The notes under the pieces: model-generated
Databases searched by the model: none
What the model was told of the DNA's origin: nothing
The model's input: only the letters and a program-made list of their open reading frames with translations
Position numbers and translations under genes: made by a program
Source: Lachnospiraceae bacterium M18-1
Lineage (GTDB): Bacteria > Bacillota > Clostridia > Lachnospirales > Lachnospiraceae
Direction of reading: 5' to 3'
Assembly (NCBI GenBank): GCA_000403295.2
Contig: KE159605.1
Coordinates: 547,353 to 611,352, forward strand
Length of the DNA: 64,000 bases
Shown: positions 36,855-45,902 of the stretch, in pieces
Layout: each line of letters opens with the position of its first letter
Numbering within the stretch: the stretch's first letter is position 1

Positions 36855-36894
36855 AAAAAAAAAGGCACTCGCCTGTAAATAAAACGATGTGCCT
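36855..36894 (-). terminator. Minus-strand terminator downstream of the integrase
   Basis: AGGCAC (36863-36868) with GTGCCT (36889-36894); nine T follow on the minus strand. Nothing else is recognised in 36745-37060. Confidence 0.55.
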
Positions 36895-37074
36895 AACATA
36901 TATTACGATTTCACAAAAATCATATTTTTTATCTAAAATTATTGGTAAAATTAGATTATCTCTTTAGAAGTTCTTATATGTCGGTATAGCCCGTATTTCC
37001 GGGCTTTTCCGGCATTTTAGATATGGAGAGAAGTTCACATATACCCTTATAATCCCTTATGTTTTCCCTCTGGG

Positions 37075-37098
37075 CAGTAGTAAAAAAGTAGTAAATTC
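37075..37098. other. Left-end integrase arm sites (DR2-like pair)
   Basis: AGTAGTAAA occurs at 37076 and 37087 (11-bp pitch); the second reads AAGTAGTAAATTC, close to the Tn916 DR2 site bound by the Int N-terminal domain as I remember it. TTTTCCCTC precedes at 37062-37070. They sit just past the integrase stop, as in Tn916. Confidence 0.6.
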
Positions 37099-37107
37099 TG
37101 CTGACGA

Positions 37108-38302
37108 CTATGCAATCAGTCTTTCCATTTCAGCCCTTGCGGAAGCGAATGTTGCGTGTGCGTAATAGTTCAGCGTCATTGTGATATTGGAGTGTCCCAT
37201 GATATACTGTAACGCTTTCGGGTTCATTCCGGCATTGGCTAAGTTGGTGCAGAACGTATGGCGCAGGGTGTGGGGTGTCATTACTTTGGGTAAGGCTTCC
37301 TCATGGCACTTGTTGTACTTCTTTGCAAGCCCCCCGGAACATGGTCGCATAGTTCACATTCGTTTTTGGGCAACCGTCACGGTTAAGGAAAAGGAAATTG
37401 CTGTAACCGTCAATGGTGGTCGTTTTCGCTCCCCTGCGGTTATCCAACACGCGCCCCAACGCTTCATACACTTTTTCACTCATTGGAATTTGTCTGATAC
37501 CGCTCTGTGTTTTGGGCTTCTCTATGTAGTAGCCTGTTTCCGCGCTCCGTAAAAGCTGGTGGTCTACATTGATTACCCGGTTTTCAAAGTCAAGATCAGT
37601 TTCAGTCAACCCGCAGAGTTCGGAAATCCTAAGCCCTGTCCCCAGCAGTATGATAACTTCATCACGGTATTTCTGATAGACGCTATCATTTTGCATAAAG
37701 CATAAAAGGCTTTCTTCCTGTTCCGCTGTGAGAGGTACTTTCGGCTCTGTGTCGTCCTCGATCACGGTGTTTAGCTGGAAGTCAAAGGGGTTCTTCCTTA
37801 TACAGTCGTCCTGTATCGCTGTGTAAAAAGCAGCTTTCAGAGAACGCTTGTCATTGCTTATGGTCTTGTAGGATATTCCCTTTTCTTTCATGCGCAACGC
37901 CCATTCTTTCGCGTCGGACAGCTTCACACTGTCAATGGGGCAGGAACCAAGTTTATCCGCTTCCAGCAGCTTCATCAGCCGTTCGCGCCCCTTTGTGGTG
38001 TTATGCCTTACGTTCCCTCGGTGGCGGTTCTGCTTCGCGTAAAGCTCGCAGACGGTCATTTTCTTTCCGGTCGTGTCTATCCCGTCGTCAAGGTCTTTCT
38101 GTATCTCTTTTTCCTTTTCTCTAAGGGATATATCGTCACGCTTTCCGGCAGGGGTCTTGTCCGTAGGCACTAACTTCCACGCATAGACAAATTGCACTTT
38201 ACCAAAAGTATCGGTATATTTGTAAGCATATCTCCCGTCTTTTCTCTGGCTCTCTCCCGAACGCAAAATGCGGTTTTTATTATCACGTCTTTTCTCCGAC
38301 AT
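37108..38302 (-). pseudogene. int: Tn916-type tyrosine integrase, frameshifted
   Basis: Site-specific recombinase of about 397 residues if corrected. ATG at 38302 follows AAAGGAG. N-terminal arm-binding AP2-like domain (DGRYAYKYTDTFGKVQFVYAW), core-binding domain, catalytic domain with Arg in GTGLRISELCG, HTLRHTFCT, and MGHSNITMTLNYY. At 37330-37335 a run of six G (minus strand) shifts the frame after NYATMFRG; the rest (LAKKYNKCHEE to ERLIA) continues in the next frame. One base fewer restores a single frame. No xis gene is seen directly upstream. Confidence 0.88.
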
Positions 38303-38429
38303 TGTTTTTGCTCCTTTCTGTGTCGGAAAGAGCCTTGATATGCCTGTATTTATTATAGCAGATTTAAAGATTATTTCCACTGTCTTTTTTACTGAATTGC
38401 GTCCAACACACCACTTTTTGTTTTCTTTC

Positions 38430-38545
38430 TTGTTACGCTTTAGAACGCTATTTCCGGGGGTAGGAATATAAATCCTTATCTCCTGTCAATTCCATGTCTG
38501 CAAGCCGCCAAAAACAAGCTGAAAAGACTCCCTACTGCGTAACAA
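38430..38545. repeat. 115-bp TIR element, copy A
   Basis: Bounded by TTGTTACGC (38430-38438) and GCGTAACAA (38537-38545). Shares with copy B (45903-46017) TAGAACGC, CCGGG, ATAAATCCTT, AAGCCGC and AACAAG in the same order; I judge the two roughly two-thirds identical by eye. Confidence 0.55.
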
Positions 38546-38615
38546 ACTCCATAATAAATTGAGGGCGAAAGCAGTTTACTGATTTCACCCTCTTGACTGC
38601 CCAACAGCAAAGGCG

Positions 38616-38667
38616 GGAAAAGCTGTCAAGGGCGCGTAGCGCGAAGTTTACCCTTGACAGCTTTTCC
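38616..38667. repeat. Long hairpin beside the ORF8-like gene
   Basis: Perfect 17-bp inverted repeat GGAAAAGCTGTCAAGGG (38616-38632) and its complement (38651-38667). It ends 16 bases beyond the ORF8-like stop codon and may be a terminator or a transfer/recombination structure left from the parent element. Confidence 0.6.
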
Positions 38668-38682
38668 TGTCTTTGCTACTTC

Positions 38683-38886
38683 CTATCGGTCGAAGCGGAA
38701 TTTCAATATGGATTCTGTTAATCTTGCTTTTAATCTGTCCTGTGTATCGTCATTGATGCGCCCTTTGTACATAGACAGATATTTGATGTGCGCGGTGTAA
38801 TGCCGCAACACTTCCTCTACCGCTTCCGGCTCTCCAGCAACGGTTTTTTCGATCACTTCAAAAGGTATCAGCTTCTTGTTCCTCAT
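38683..38886 (-). CDS. Tn916 ORF8-like helix-turn-helix protein
   Basis: 67 residues. KLIPFEVIEKTVAGEPEAVEEVLRHY matches the conserved start of the HTH_16 family found as ORF8 in Tn916-type elements, with the C-terminal LKARLTESILKFRF. It overlaps the sigma-like gene by 29 bases. In Tn916 this pair controls transfer-gene transcription; here those genes are missing, so it may be a relic or may still act on the element's promoters. Confidence 0.8.
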   Translation of the reverse strand: MRNKKLIPFEVIEKTVAGEPEAVEEVLRHYTAHIKYLSMYKGRINDDTQDRLKARLTESILKFRFDR

Positions 38887-39316
38887 ATCCCAATTCCTCC
38901 CATTCTTTCCGTAGCTGTTTCAGTGCAACATTTCTCCTGCGGTTTATTGAACTTCTGCAACGTCCGTACAGCCTGCCGATTGCTCCGTCACGATAACCGA
39001 GGAAGTAATAAAGCAACAGGACTTCCCGCCTTAAATGCGGCAATCTTGATAATGCTATTGCCAGCCGTTCATCATCAACGATAACTTCCTTTCCCAACAC
39101 AAGAAATACAGTTGGCTTGTCCTGCTTTTCAAAATAGCTGTCCATAGCGGACGGTTCAAAATGTTTCTCTGACATCAGATAGTCAAGGGATATTTCCCTT
39201 TCCTCTTTTCGTTTCAAATCCCGCCAAGCGTTGATTGCTTCATGGCGCAGGACAATCTTACAGAACGCATTGAACGCATACTCGATATGTTCCATGAACC
39301 TTTCAGAATATCTCAT
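38858..39316 (-). CDS. Tn916 ORF7-like sigma-70-type regulator
   Basis: 152 residues. C-terminal region 4-like HTH (LSRLPHLRREVLLLYYFLGYRDGAIGRLYGRCRSSINRRR), the sigma-like ORF7 family of Tn916 elements, which promotes expression of conjugation genes. The N-terminal ~90 residues are charged and helical. ATG at 39316 follows GGGGGTGAGAG. Followed at once by the ORF8-like gene. Confidence 0.82.
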   Translation of the reverse strand: MRYSERFMEHIEYAFNAFCKIVLRHEAINAWRDLKRKEEREISLDYLMSEKHFEPSAMDSYFEKQDKPTVFLVLGKEVIVDDERLAIALSRLPHLRREVLLLYYFLGYRDGAIGRLYGRCRSSINRRRNVALKQLRKEWEELGYEEQEADTF

Positions 39317-39527
39317 TTTCTCTCACCCCCTTTCTTCCCAGTAGGGGGCTATTACAGCAAACACCCATACAACAAAAAGCTGCACAGGCATTTGGGTAAT
39401 ATGAGTTATTAAGACATATTAAATGATATAATAGTTCATACTCATAGGCAAAAAATCCCGTTTCGCAAGACAGAATTTTTTTAACAAATCAATGACTGAT
39501 GAATTTTGCTGATACAGTTTGCATTTC

Positions 39528-39684
39528 ATGGCGGCTAACTCCTTTAGCCGCCATATCTTTAGGCAAAGATTCTCACTTCTTTAGTAAAAGAAACGGCGGC
39601 TTTGATTTTCCCAAAGCCGCCGTTTAATGATAGGCGTGTGAAAAGACCTCTGCTTGACGACGGCTTTTTTTCTTTTGCCGTCGT
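39528..39684. other. Gene-free stretch with three hairpins
   Basis: Between the sigma-like gene and the lipoprotein gene (39317-39695) there is no credible gene. It holds ATGGCGGCTAA/TTAGCCGCCAT (39528-39553), AAACGGCGGCTTTG/CAAAGCCGCCGTTT (39591-39625; minus-strand tail TTTCTTTT, the likely terminator of the cargo operon) and ACGACGGC/GCCGTCGT (39657-39684). Confidence 0.65.
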
Positions 39685-39695
39685 GCGGCAGATTA

Positions 39696-40169
39696 TTATT
39701 CTATATTCATTTCTAAATGCCCTGTAAAATTGTTTCCAATAACGCCAATATAGTTCCCGCCTTCCGGCAATGTTATTGTTTCGGAATAGCTACCAGTTGC
39801 TTCAAGCAGGATTACCGGATCATCACTACCAGAAACCCAAAACACTTGCGCTGTTCCCTCGGTAATTTCCAAGTCAAAGGAAACAGAAATATCTTTGCCA
39901 TTTTCGCGCTCAATAGAAGTTCCGCCAAAGAGATATTCTGTTTTAGAAAAATCCTTATAATCTGCCGTATACGTCCCGGTATAGCAATCTTCCCCGTATG
40001 TCCGATTTCCTTTCAGTGAAAAATCGCTTGTGAGTGCTGTATTTCCAGCTATTTGGACAACACTATTATACTGATCTAAGATTTCATCTTTTGAACACCC
40101 TGCAAGTGTCAAACCAAATATCAAAACACTCATTGAAAGGAAATGGAAACGTATTTTCTTATAGCGCAT
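39696..40169 (-). CDS. Small lipoprotein of the resistance cargo
   Basis: 157 residues, unknown family. Signal peptide with lipobox LTLAGC (Cys ~24) gives a membrane-anchored lipoprotein. The mature part is beta-rich, with SYSETITLPEGGNYIGVIGNNFTGHLEMNIE at the end resembling a small jelly-roll. ATG at 40169 follows AGAAAGG. Being the last gene of the LanFEG-like operon suggests a LanI-type immunity lipoprotein role; inference only. Confidence 0.7.
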   Translation of the reverse strand: MRYKKIRFHFLSMSVLIFGLTLAGCSKDEILDQYNSVVQIAGNTALTSDFSLKGNRTYGEDCYTGTYTADYKDFSKTEYLFGGTSIERENGKDISVSFDLEITEGTAQVFWVSGSDDPVILLEATGSYSETITLPEGGNYIGVIGNNFTGHLEMNIE

Positions 40170-40213
40170 ATCATCAGCCTTTCTATTTTTTAATTCCAAA
40201 CCTATAACTGCCC

Positions 40214-40597
40214 TTATTCATTCGTTGGTTCTGTATAATTGCTTTGCACAACGGCAGGAAGTTCATCATATTGCACCTCTTTCCATTCAAGAACACCTCG
40301 GATCGGCATTACCGTTAAACGGATAAAAGCTCCCTCTTTCAATTCCTTTGATGTTCCGAATGTAATTTCTTTTCCTTTTCCATTCTCATCGTAAGAAAAT
40401 AAAGTGTATGAGTAATCCATACTTCCACTAAAGTTAATTACACCGCCTTTTGATTTGGTCTGTTCTATTTTACTGTTATCAATCTGTGAATAGTAGTATG
40501 TGCTGCCAGTTCCCGAAAGAAACCACATACAAAAACAAATAAAACCTACAATAATTATTACAACTACCGCAATCCCGATAGATAATTTTTTCTTCAT
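40214..40597 (-). CDS. YxeA-family protein
   Basis: 127 residues with one N-terminal membrane helix (~5-27) and an extracytoplasmic domain resembling the DUF1093/YxeA family (STYYYSQIDNSKIEQTKSKGG, KGAFIRLTV-like KEGAFIRLTV). YxeA-like proteins occur next to peptide-resistance ABC systems. Cotranscribed between the LanG-like permease and the lipoprotein. Confidence 0.7.
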   Translation of the reverse strand: MKKKLSIGIAVVVIIIVGFICFCMWFLSGTGSTYYYSQIDNSKIEQTKSKGGVINFSGSMDYSYTLFSYDENGKGKEITFGTSKELKEGAFIRLTVMPIRGVLEWKEVQYDELPAVVQSNYTEPTNE

Positions 40598-40612
40598 TCC
40601 TATATCCTCCGC

Positions 40613-41392
40613 TTACCAACCTTTTTTTGTTATTGTTTTTTTGTGTTTTTTTGCTGCCTTGACTGGCACGTTTCCTTTTGCCGTGAATACGAAAACAGCA
40701 GTAATCATCAATACGACAATCATACTAATCAGACAGATGAAAACATTCCAATGTACAGCCGGATCGTAGCTTCTGTAACTGATTAAGCCTAAACTTGCAG
40801 TAACAGGATAAACATTTGCTAACGTAACATTTCCAGAGGCAAACATACCGCCATAGCCATAAACAAAAGCAATAATTGTTCCAAGCATATGTCCGTTTGG
40901 TATACGGGCAGCGAAAGCAATTACAGGCATGACTGCAATATATAAAAACAGACAGTTGAGAATAATCTGAATAAATGTCTGTAATACTGATGTTACAGAC
41001 ATTCCCGAAAATCCCATCAACAAATTGGCAATTACCGTGAATGTCGCACTTACCAGCCCAAAAAACAAAGAAAGCAGCGCACATACAAGCAATTTCCCAC
41101 ACAAAAGGCGACTATAAGGAACAGGAATAGTCATAATACTTTTCAGCGTATCGTCTTTTCCTTCCCTTACTATGATATATCCGGCAATGAGGGCAATGCA
41201 CATGGGGAAAATCGTTGTGGCATTATTTTTGATTACCTGTTCTGTAAAAAAGGCAAATGTCCAAACCGTTCCGTCCAATGCGGTTGTGGAAAAAAGCGTT
41301 AATACGACGGAGAGCAGCATTAGGAAAACACCTGCCCATATCATATGATACCGTTTTAATTTCCATATTTCGGTCTTAACCATGCGAAACAT
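40613..41392 (-). CDS. LanG/MutG-like ABC permease
   Basis: 259 residues, six predicted membrane helices. MFRMVKTEIWKLKRYHMIWAGVFLM opens it, as in lantibiotic immunity permeases of the MutG/EpiG group. ATG at 41392, one base after the upstream stop, is nine bases from GAGAGGGG; an ATG at 41401 is too close. Forms a transporter with the next two genes upstream. Confidence 0.85.
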   Translation of the reverse strand: MFRMVKTEIWKLKRYHMIWAGVFLMLLSVVLTLFSTTALDGTVWTFAFFTEQVIKNNATTIFPMCIALIAGYIIVREGKDDTLKSIMTIPVPYSRLLCGKLLVCALLSLFFGLVSATFTVIANLLMGFSGMSVTSVLQTFIQIILNCLFLYIAVMPVIAFAARIPNGHMLGTIIAFVYGYGGMFASGNVTLANVYPVTASLGLISYRSYDPAVHWNVFICLISMIVVLMITAVFVFTAKGNVPVKAAKKHKKTITKKGW

Positions 41393-41393
41393 A

Positions 41394-42191
41394 TCATTCA
41401 TCCCCTCTCTTTTTATACATATAATCAATTACTATAACGGAAAGCAAAGCGATAACGGCTAAAATAGTGATTGTCTGAAATGTAGTCGGAATTAAATTTT
41501 CCAACATCCCCACACCGTCCATAGTGCCATGCGCGGTTAAATTTCCTGCGCTCCATAGGGTTGTAAGCGGAATTGGCATTAGCCAGCACATCACTTTAGG
41601 TAGTGCGCCAAAAGATGATTCGGCTGTCATACTTAAAACACTGTAAAAAACACACAATAAAACAGAAAATATATAGTTCTTGCTAAAGAAAACGACAAGG
41701 ACGATTAACGGCAGCGTCCCGGCTGTAATAAAAATCCCCATTTCCAGAGCAAAAAATAATCTGTAAGCAATATTGTTTACTTCTGCAATCAGCCCGCCGC
41801 AAAGGATTGTTATAAGAGCCGATGTCAGACTGAAAATAATTCCAAAAGAGAACAGGACAATAATCTTTGCCAAAATCATCTGTGTGCTTGTTATGGGAAT
41901 TGTGCGTAGATTTTTGAAAGTATCATTATCCCGTTCCATAAAAAAGAGCATGGCTGCAATCACCCCGATCATGCACGGTAAAAGCAATTCTACTCCATAG
42001 CCCATAACCGACTGAAAGTAATCATTGAAAATCGCTATCTTACTGTCATATCGTTCTGCTGTCTGCGGCATTGTCATCAATACTGTCAGCGGCACGGGAA
42101 ATAAAAACGCAGAAAGAACAACCAGCCATATAAATTTTTTGCGCTTTAATTTTGCAAATTCGCACATAACCAGTTTAAGCAATCCCCTCAC
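41394..42191 (-). CDS. LanE/MutE-like ABC permease
   Basis: 265 residues, about six helices. LVMCEFAKLKRKKFIWLVVLSA and the ERDNDTFKNLRTIPIT motif are typical of MutE/EpiE/SpaE permeases. GTG at 42191 overlaps the ATPase gene by 17 bases; ATG at 42167 is an alternative with weaker ribosome binding site spacing. Second permease of the LanFEG-like complex. Confidence 0.85.
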   Translation of the reverse strand: MRGLLKLVMCEFAKLKRKKFIWLVVLSAFLFPVPLTVLMTMPQTAERYDSKIAIFNDYFQSVMGYGVELLLPCMIGVIAAMLFFMERDNDTFKNLRTIPITSTQMILAKIIVLFSFGIIFSLTSALITILCGGLIAEVNNIAYRLFFALEMGIFITAGTLPLIVLVVFFSKNYIFSVLLCVFYSVLSMTAESSFGALPKVMCWLMPIPLTTLWSAGNLTAHGTMDGVGMLENLIPTTFQTITILAVIALLSVIVIDYMYKKRGDE

Positions 42192-43098
42192 CCCCTGTTA
42201 CACGTTTGAAGTAATCTTCAAGGCTCTCTTCGCAAGTATGGGCTTCCGATACTTCTAAACCATTTTCAACAAAAGCAGTAACAATTCTTCCTATTGGTAA
42301 ATCAAGATTATGCACCTGTATATTGTGGTTGTCCTGTACGGTAAACCGGCTCTCATGGAAGATGCGTTCTAAAATTCTTGCCGCCTGTGCCGCATCCGAA
42401 ACAGTAAAGCGGATATGCTTGCTGCTCTTTGCTTCCAGTTCTGCAAGACTTTCTTCTTCCAGCAATGTACCGTGGTCGATAATGCCTATATCGTCTGCCA
42501 AAAGTGCAATTTCAGAAAGGATATGGCTGGAAATCAATATTGTTTTTCCACGCTCATTGCAGAGATCACGGATAAAGGAACGGACTTCTGCAATTCCAAT
42601 CGGGTCAAGACCGTTGATCGGTTCATCCAAAATCAAAAGCTCCGGGTCGTGCATAATGGCAAGTGCAATCGCCAGTCGCTGCTTCATGCCAAGTGAATAT
42701 TGGGAAAACAGCTTTTTATCTTTGTAAGGCAGACCAACTAAATCAAGTGCATTTTTAATTGCGTTGCGGTTCGGCACTCCCCGCAGGGTAGCAAAAATGC
42801 GCAGATTTTCGGTAGCTGTAAGATTAGGATAGAAGCCGGGGGATTCAATCAGACTGCCAATACGGGGCAACAGCTTTTTTTCATTTGCCTGTAAGGGCTT
42901 CCCCCAAATCGTCACTTCCCCAGAAGTCGGCTGTGTAAGTCCAAGCAGCATCTTCATAGTCGTTGTCTTTCCGGCTCCATTTCTGCCAAGCAGACCATAG
43001 ATACGTCCTTTTTGAACATGAATGTTCAGATTGGCAACACTTTTTTGTGTTCCGTATTGCTTTGTAAGATTTTTCGTTTCAATTATATATTTGCTCAT
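42175..43098 (-). CDS. LanF-like ABC transporter ATPase
   Basis: 307 residues. Walker A GRNGAGKTT (~38-46), signature SLGMKQRLAIALA (~137-149), Walker B LLILDEPINGLDP, ISSHIL, and the C-terminal domain ending ESLEDYFKRVTGGEG. With two permeases and a two-component system this matches lantibiotic/cationic peptide resistance systems such as CprABC of C. difficile. The four CTTGCA repeats upstream are probably its operator. Confidence 0.9.
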   Translation of the reverse strand: MSKYIIETKNLTKQYGTQKSVANLNIHVQKGRIYGLLGRNGAGKTTTMKMLLGLTQPTSGEVTIWGKPLQANEKKLLPRIGSLIESPGFYPNLTATENLRIFATLRGVPNRNAIKNALDLVGLPYKDKKLFSQYSLGMKQRLAIALAIMHDPELLILDEPINGLDPIGIAEVRSFIRDLCNERGKTILISSHILSEIALLADDIGIIDHGTLLEEESLAELEAKSSKHIRFTVSDAAQAARILERIFHESRFTVQDNHNIQVHNLDLPIGRIVTAFVENGLEVSEAHTCEESLEDYFKRVTGGEGIA

Positions 43099-43124
43099 TG
43101 CGAAACCTCCTTTTCATGTCTGCC

Positions 43125-43179
43125 ATTCTACCACGCCAACCTTGCATTAACCTTGCACCAATCTTGCATTAACCTTGCA
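43125..43179 (-). promoter_or_regulatory. Four 11-bp direct repeats upstream of the LanF-like gene
   Basis: CTTGCA at 43141, 43152, 43163 and 43174, exactly 11 bp apart, with ttAAC or ccAAT between. A TAGAAT -10 box lies at 43130-43125 (minus) with no good -35; the repeats cover that position. This is the layout of an activator-dependent promoter for an OmpR-type regulator. Confidence 0.75.
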
Positions 43180-43236
43180 ATTTGGAAAAGGCGATTTTTA
43201 CAAATAATTACTCCCGCCATAGAGGGCGGGAGCTGA

Positions 43237-44160
43237 TTAGTTTATCAAAGGGAAAAACAGGGTGAAAATTGTTCCTTTTCCCGGTGTGCTGTCTGCCGTT
43301 ATTGTTCCGTTTAATTTATCAACAAGCTCATGTACGATAGACAGACCAAGACCGCTGCCTTTTTCAGACCGCCCTTTATCGCATTTATACAGCCGATCAA
43401 AAATATGCTTTAAGTCCTCCTTGCCAATCCCTATTCCATTATCAGACAGGAGAATTTTTATATTCCTGTTCTGTTCCGATAAAGCGACTTCAATTTTATC
43501 TGCATGGCTATGGGAGATTACATTTTGTATAAGGTTGTTTAATATCCGCATATATCCGTCCGGGTCAATCTGCACCCGGAAAGGCTGTTCTGGAATGTCA
43601 ATCGTGAAATCTACCTGTGTATCTTCAAATATCGGTATCCAGTCGATTAGTATATTCCGTGTCAGCTCTGTTAAATCAATCTCCGCTATGTTCATGGAAA
43701 ATTCATTAGAACCTAACCTAAACCAATCAAAAAGCACATCTATATATTCTTTCAAGTCATGCGCTTTCCGGCGGGCAGTTTCGATATAGTCATCACGTTC
43801 TTTTCCGTCAACAATCCCCTTGTGTGCAGCGTCTAAATACCCAATCAAAGTGGTAAGCGGTGTCCTTACATCATGGGAAAGACTCGTCATAAGCTGCCTG
43901 TTTGTTTCGTCCGTCTGGTGATAGGCAGAAAGCCTTTTTTCATAAGACAGGATAATATCGTTGATTGCATAAGCAAGAGGGGCAACAAGCTCATGTGTTT
44001 CTGCTAAAATACGCCTGTTTCCATTCCCATTTTTTATATCTTCCAAAGCGTCAGATATTTCCGAAATCTGCTTTTTTACACGCCGGACGGTCAGCGCAGA
44101 ACTGCAAACAGATAAAAGGACAATCACTATTTCAATCACAATGATAGCTTCTGTATACAA
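43237..44160 (-). CDS. Sensor histidine kinase of the element
   Basis: 307 residues. One N-terminal membrane helix (~5-25), HAMP-like linker, H box TSLSHDVRTPLTTLIGYLD (~92-110), N box RILNNLIQNVISHS, G boxes DNGIGIG and KGSGLGLSIV. No extracellular loop worth the name. TTG at 44160 lies eight bases after GGAGG, three bases after the regulator's stop. Partner of the regulator upstream. Confidence 0.92.
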   Translation of the reverse strand: MYTEAIIVIEIVIVLLSVCSSALTVRRVKKQISEISDALEDIKNGNGNRRILAETHELVAPLAYAINDIILSYEKRLSAYHQTDETNRQLMTSLSHDVRTPLTTLIGYLDAAHKGIVDGKERDDYIETARRKAHDLKEYIDVLFDWFRLGSNEFSMNIAEIDLTELTRNILIDWIPIFEDTQVDFTIDIPEQPFRVQIDPDGYMRILNNLIQNVISHSHADKIEVALSEQNRNIKILLSDNGIGIGKEDLKHIFDRLYKCDKGRSEKGSGLGLSIVHELVDKLNGTITADSTPGKGTIFTLFFPLIN

Positions 44161-44163
44161 TGG

Positions 44164-44856
44164 TCATACCTCCTTACTGAAACGGTAGCCAATCCCTTTT
44201 ACTGTCTGGATATATTTAGGGCTTCCGGGATTTTCTTCTATTTTTTTCCGTAAACGGCTAATGATTGCCATAATATTACTATCATCATACACATATTCCT
44301 CGCCCCATACCTTTTCATATATTTGCTGTTTTGTTAGTATTTTTCCTTGATTTTTAGCAAGGAACAGAAGAAGATCAAATTCTTTCGGGGGAAGTTCATA
44401 TTCTCCATTTATTGTGACAATGGAACGGCTATTAAAATCAATCGTCAACCCGTCAAACTCAAATTTCTGTGTCTGTCCGTCTTTTTGGTTGAAGCGGGTA
44501 TAGCGTCTAATCAATGAAACAATACGGGCAACCAGCTCGTCCATATCAAAAGGTTTTGTTAAATAATCATCGGCTCCCGCCCGCAAGCCACGCACTTTTG
44601 AAGCACTGTCATTTTTTGATGTAAACATTAAAATAGGTAGACTGCTTTCCTGTCTAATCTGTTCTAATGTTTCAAAACCATCGAAACCGGGCATCATTAC
44701 GTCCAGTATGACGAGCTGGTATTCCTTTTCTTTTAGTTGTAGCAAGCCGGATTTCCCGGAATAGCAGCAGTCAGCTTCTATACTCTCTTGTAAAATACTT
44801 TGTTTAATCAATGCACAAAGCTCTTTATCATCATCAATAATTAAAACTTTATTCAT
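44164..44856 (-). CDS. OmpR-family response regulator of the element
   Basis: 230 residues. Receiver with LIIDDDKE, phospho-Asp in VILDVMMPGFDG, Lys in LTKPFD; winged-helix output domain ending VKGIGYRF. Probably activates the LanFEG-like operon through the CTTGCA repeats. It overlaps the small HTH gene by eight bases and is cotranscribed with it. Confidence 0.93.
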   Translation of the reverse strand: MNKVLIIDDDKELCALIKQSILQESIEADCCYSGKSGLLQLKEKEYQLVILDVMMPGFDGFETLEQIRQESSLPILMFTSKNDSASKVRGLRAGADDYLTKPFDMDELVARIVSLIRRYTRFNQKDGQTQKFEFDGLTIDFNSRSIVTINGEYELPPKEFDLLLFLAKNQGKILTKQQIYEKVWGEEYVYDDSNIMAIISRLRKKIEENPGSPKYIQTVKGIGYRFSKEV

Positions 44857-45040
44857 GTTTTTTCTTCCTTTCTGCTTTCAAGCGGGCATCTGTTGGTTTT
44901 TCAGCGTTCTTTGGTATCAACCACAAGCGGCTGAATTTTGCCACACCCGGTATACGGTTTTCCTCACATAACTTTTGCACCCGTCTTTCTGAAATGCCCC
45001 ATTTTTGCGCCGCTTCCGGGGCAGAAATAAACTCTAACAT
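44849..45040 (-). CDS. Small excisionase-type helix-turn-helix protein
   Basis: 63 residues. FISAPEAAQKWGISERRVQKLCEENRIPG with LWLIPKNAEKP is the MerR-like HTH_17/excisionase fold, and the C-terminus is very basic. It leads the regulator-kinase operon. It could be the element's recombination directionality factor, displaced from int, or a transcriptional regulator. Confidence 0.75.
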   Translation of the reverse strand: MLEFISAPEAAQKWGISERRVQKLCEENRIPGVAKFSRLWLIPKNAEKPTDARLKAERKKKHE

Positions 45041-45078
45041 TTTCGGTCTCCCTCGCTTTCCTAAGGTCTATTGCTATA

Positions 45079-45107
45079 ATTATATACGGTCAGCCGAATA
45101 AATTCAA
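45079..45107 (-). promoter_or_regulatory. Sigma-A promoter of the HTH-regulator-kinase operon
   Basis: TTGAAT (45107-45102), 17-base spacer, TATAAT (45084-45079) on the minus strand. Confidence 0.75.
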
Positions 45108-45463
45108 GAAATTAAATAATGCTTTGCATTTTAATCGTCTTGTACGGTGTTGTAGGTAGTGAGAGAACTATCACGAGGGTTTGGGATATTTCCCAACAAG
45201 CAAATCTGTCCGGCAAGCCGCATACGGGCAGATTTACGGAAAAGGGTACTCTTTTCCTATGCTTGCTCCGAAACTTATTCTTCTTTGAAAACGTAATTTA
45301 CGGCGGATTTTCATTACCCGAAACAACAGCCCTACTCGCATGGAAAAGCATTTTCCGTTTAGAGCAGTGAAAATTCCCCTTGTGTTGACAGAACTGTTGT
45401 TCCGGGGATTTCCCGATAAAGGGCTTTTACTCCCTGTGCATAACAACCGTAACTTTGCTATTA

Positions 45464-45848
45464 TCAGATTATCGGCGCAGGGTAAGCGTTCTCAGTAATT
45501 CGGATTGCTGTTCTCTTGGGGGAAACAGTTCTGGGCATGGAGCCGACAATCGCGTCCAGTCTGTAAATGCTAAACCTTATACTGTTTGAGAATATCATTT
45601 TGATACTGATCTTTAGAATCTCTCTATAAATTTCCAATGTTTTTGTATGCCTGTTCCTTTCGTTTCCATTCCGGCGGCTGTATTGTTTTTCCGATATAGA
45701 GAGAGGGAAGGATAGGAAGGGAAAGGAATAGGTATTTTATAAATCAGTATTTATTTATATCTTTATTTAATTGCATTGGATTTTCCGACGTCGGATTACC
45801 CGGTATCGGAAAATCCAATATCGGGTTTCCCAATATCGGACGGTTCAT
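45464..45848 (-). pseudogene. Decayed RepA_N-type replication initiator
   Basis: Not open in any one frame. Pieces in order on the minus strand: NPTSENPMQLNKDINK (a common linker of these initiators), PPEWKRKEQAYKNI, IYREILKI, NDILKQYK, and SIYRLDAIVGSM with TVSPKRTAIRI and NAYPAPII before a TGA at 45464. Joined, they follow the C-terminal domain of RepA_N initiators of conjugative elements. At least three frame changes and several stops. The surrounding 45120-45460 shows no credible gene. Confidence 0.5.
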
Positions 45849-45902
45849 GTTGTGTCTTGCTTGGAAAATCGCCATAGCTTCATTACCCATTTTGCTTTGT
45901 AT

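Noticed and set aside
37108..37350. Separate small integrase-like gene
   Set aside because: It is the C-terminal part of the frameshifted Tn916-type integrase, not an independent gene.
45119..45446. Short open frames on both strands (83 and 70 codons)
   Set aside because: No ribosome binding site and no domain; the sequence looks like non-coding remnants of a conjugative element.
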